From positions 1-35,886 of the forward strand of contig NZ_PVWJ01000050.1 of assembly GCF_003003775.1 (NCBI RefSeq): 35,886 nt of DNA. The letters are read 5' to 3'. The notes under the pieces are model-generated. The model did no database searches, was not told the origin of the DNA, and saw only the letters and a program-made list of their open reading frames with translations. The DNA is from Merismopedia glauca CCAP 1448/3. Lineage in GTDB: Bacteria > Cyanobacteriota > Cyanobacteriia > Cyanobacteriales > CCAP-1448. Below, one piece after another: positions 35,818-35,886 of this stretch (its first letter is position 1; the number at the start of each line of letters is the position of its first letter). Both the position numbers and the translations under genes were made by a program.

Positions 35818-35886
35818 GCTTGTTGTGCATTGGAATTGTATGTGAAGATAGCAGGGGAGCAGAGGGGCAAGGGGGCAGAGGAGAGC

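Overview
The window is cyanobacterial. The octamer GCGATCGC (HIP1) recurs dozens of times on both strands. There are several arrays of tandem heptamers of the STRR type, and the genes include a HoxEFUYH bidirectional hydrogenase, a phytochrome and a cyanobacteriochrome-like GAF protein. I cannot name the species. No rRNA, tRNA, CRISPR array or transposase gene was seen.

Layout. (1) 1-2759, plus strand: the 3' part of tpiA, then hemE and an extended-SDR NAD(P)-binding protein. (2) 2817-10428: an envelope and signalling block. A TPR/beta-barrel outer-membrane candidate and a lone receiver protein lie on the minus strand. Divergent from them are a CHASE2 hybrid histidine kinase ending in an HPt domain and an exported FecR-TPR protein. 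(3) 10693-26609, all minus strand: transcription runs hoxE-F-U-Y-H-W, hypA-B-F-C, nifJ (pyruvate:ferredoxin oxidoreductase), a dihydroorotate-dehydrogenase-like flavoprotein, then ggt. Most junctions overlap or nearly abut, so this looks like one long hydrogenase plus maturation plus PFOR operon. hypD and hypE are not in the window. (4) 27349-28478, plus strand: ureD and ureA only, without ureB or ureC. (5) 28822-34494, plus strand: a bacteriophytochrome-type histidine kinase, an Rcp1-type response regulator and a REC-GAF-PAS-PAS-HK-REC protein whose GAF carries cyanobacteriochrome-like cysteines. (6) 34807-35817: an exported protein of unknown function.

How the genes fit together. PFOR reduces ferredoxin or flavodoxin, and the Hox enzyme can exchange electrons with NAD(H) and, by published work, with reduced ferredoxin or flavodoxin. 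Encoding both with the Ni-Fe maturation factors suggests a fermentative, dark-anaerobic redox unit. HoxW and the Hyp proteins build the HoxH active site. The photoreceptor kinase and its receiver protein overlap by 8 nt and are followed after 2 nt by the hybrid kinase, which suggests one light-signalling relay.

The most striking non-genic structure is a small mobile element of 117-174 bp, present three times (10439-10612, 22939-23055, 26669-26799). It has imperfect terminal inverted repeats of about 24 bp and is flanked by 8-bp direct repeats (exact in two copies, 7 of 8 in the third). No transposase is encoded, so it is a MITE. It carries an internal TGTTGAT array of 10, 3 or 4 units. One copy separates hoxH from hoxY and another sits 59 nt upstream of hoxE. 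A second small inverted-repeat family (10636-10692, 27146-27203), several hairpin repeats and other heptamer arrays fill most of the remaining intergenic space. One degenerate heptamer array lies in frame inside the ATPase domain of the phytochrome kinase.
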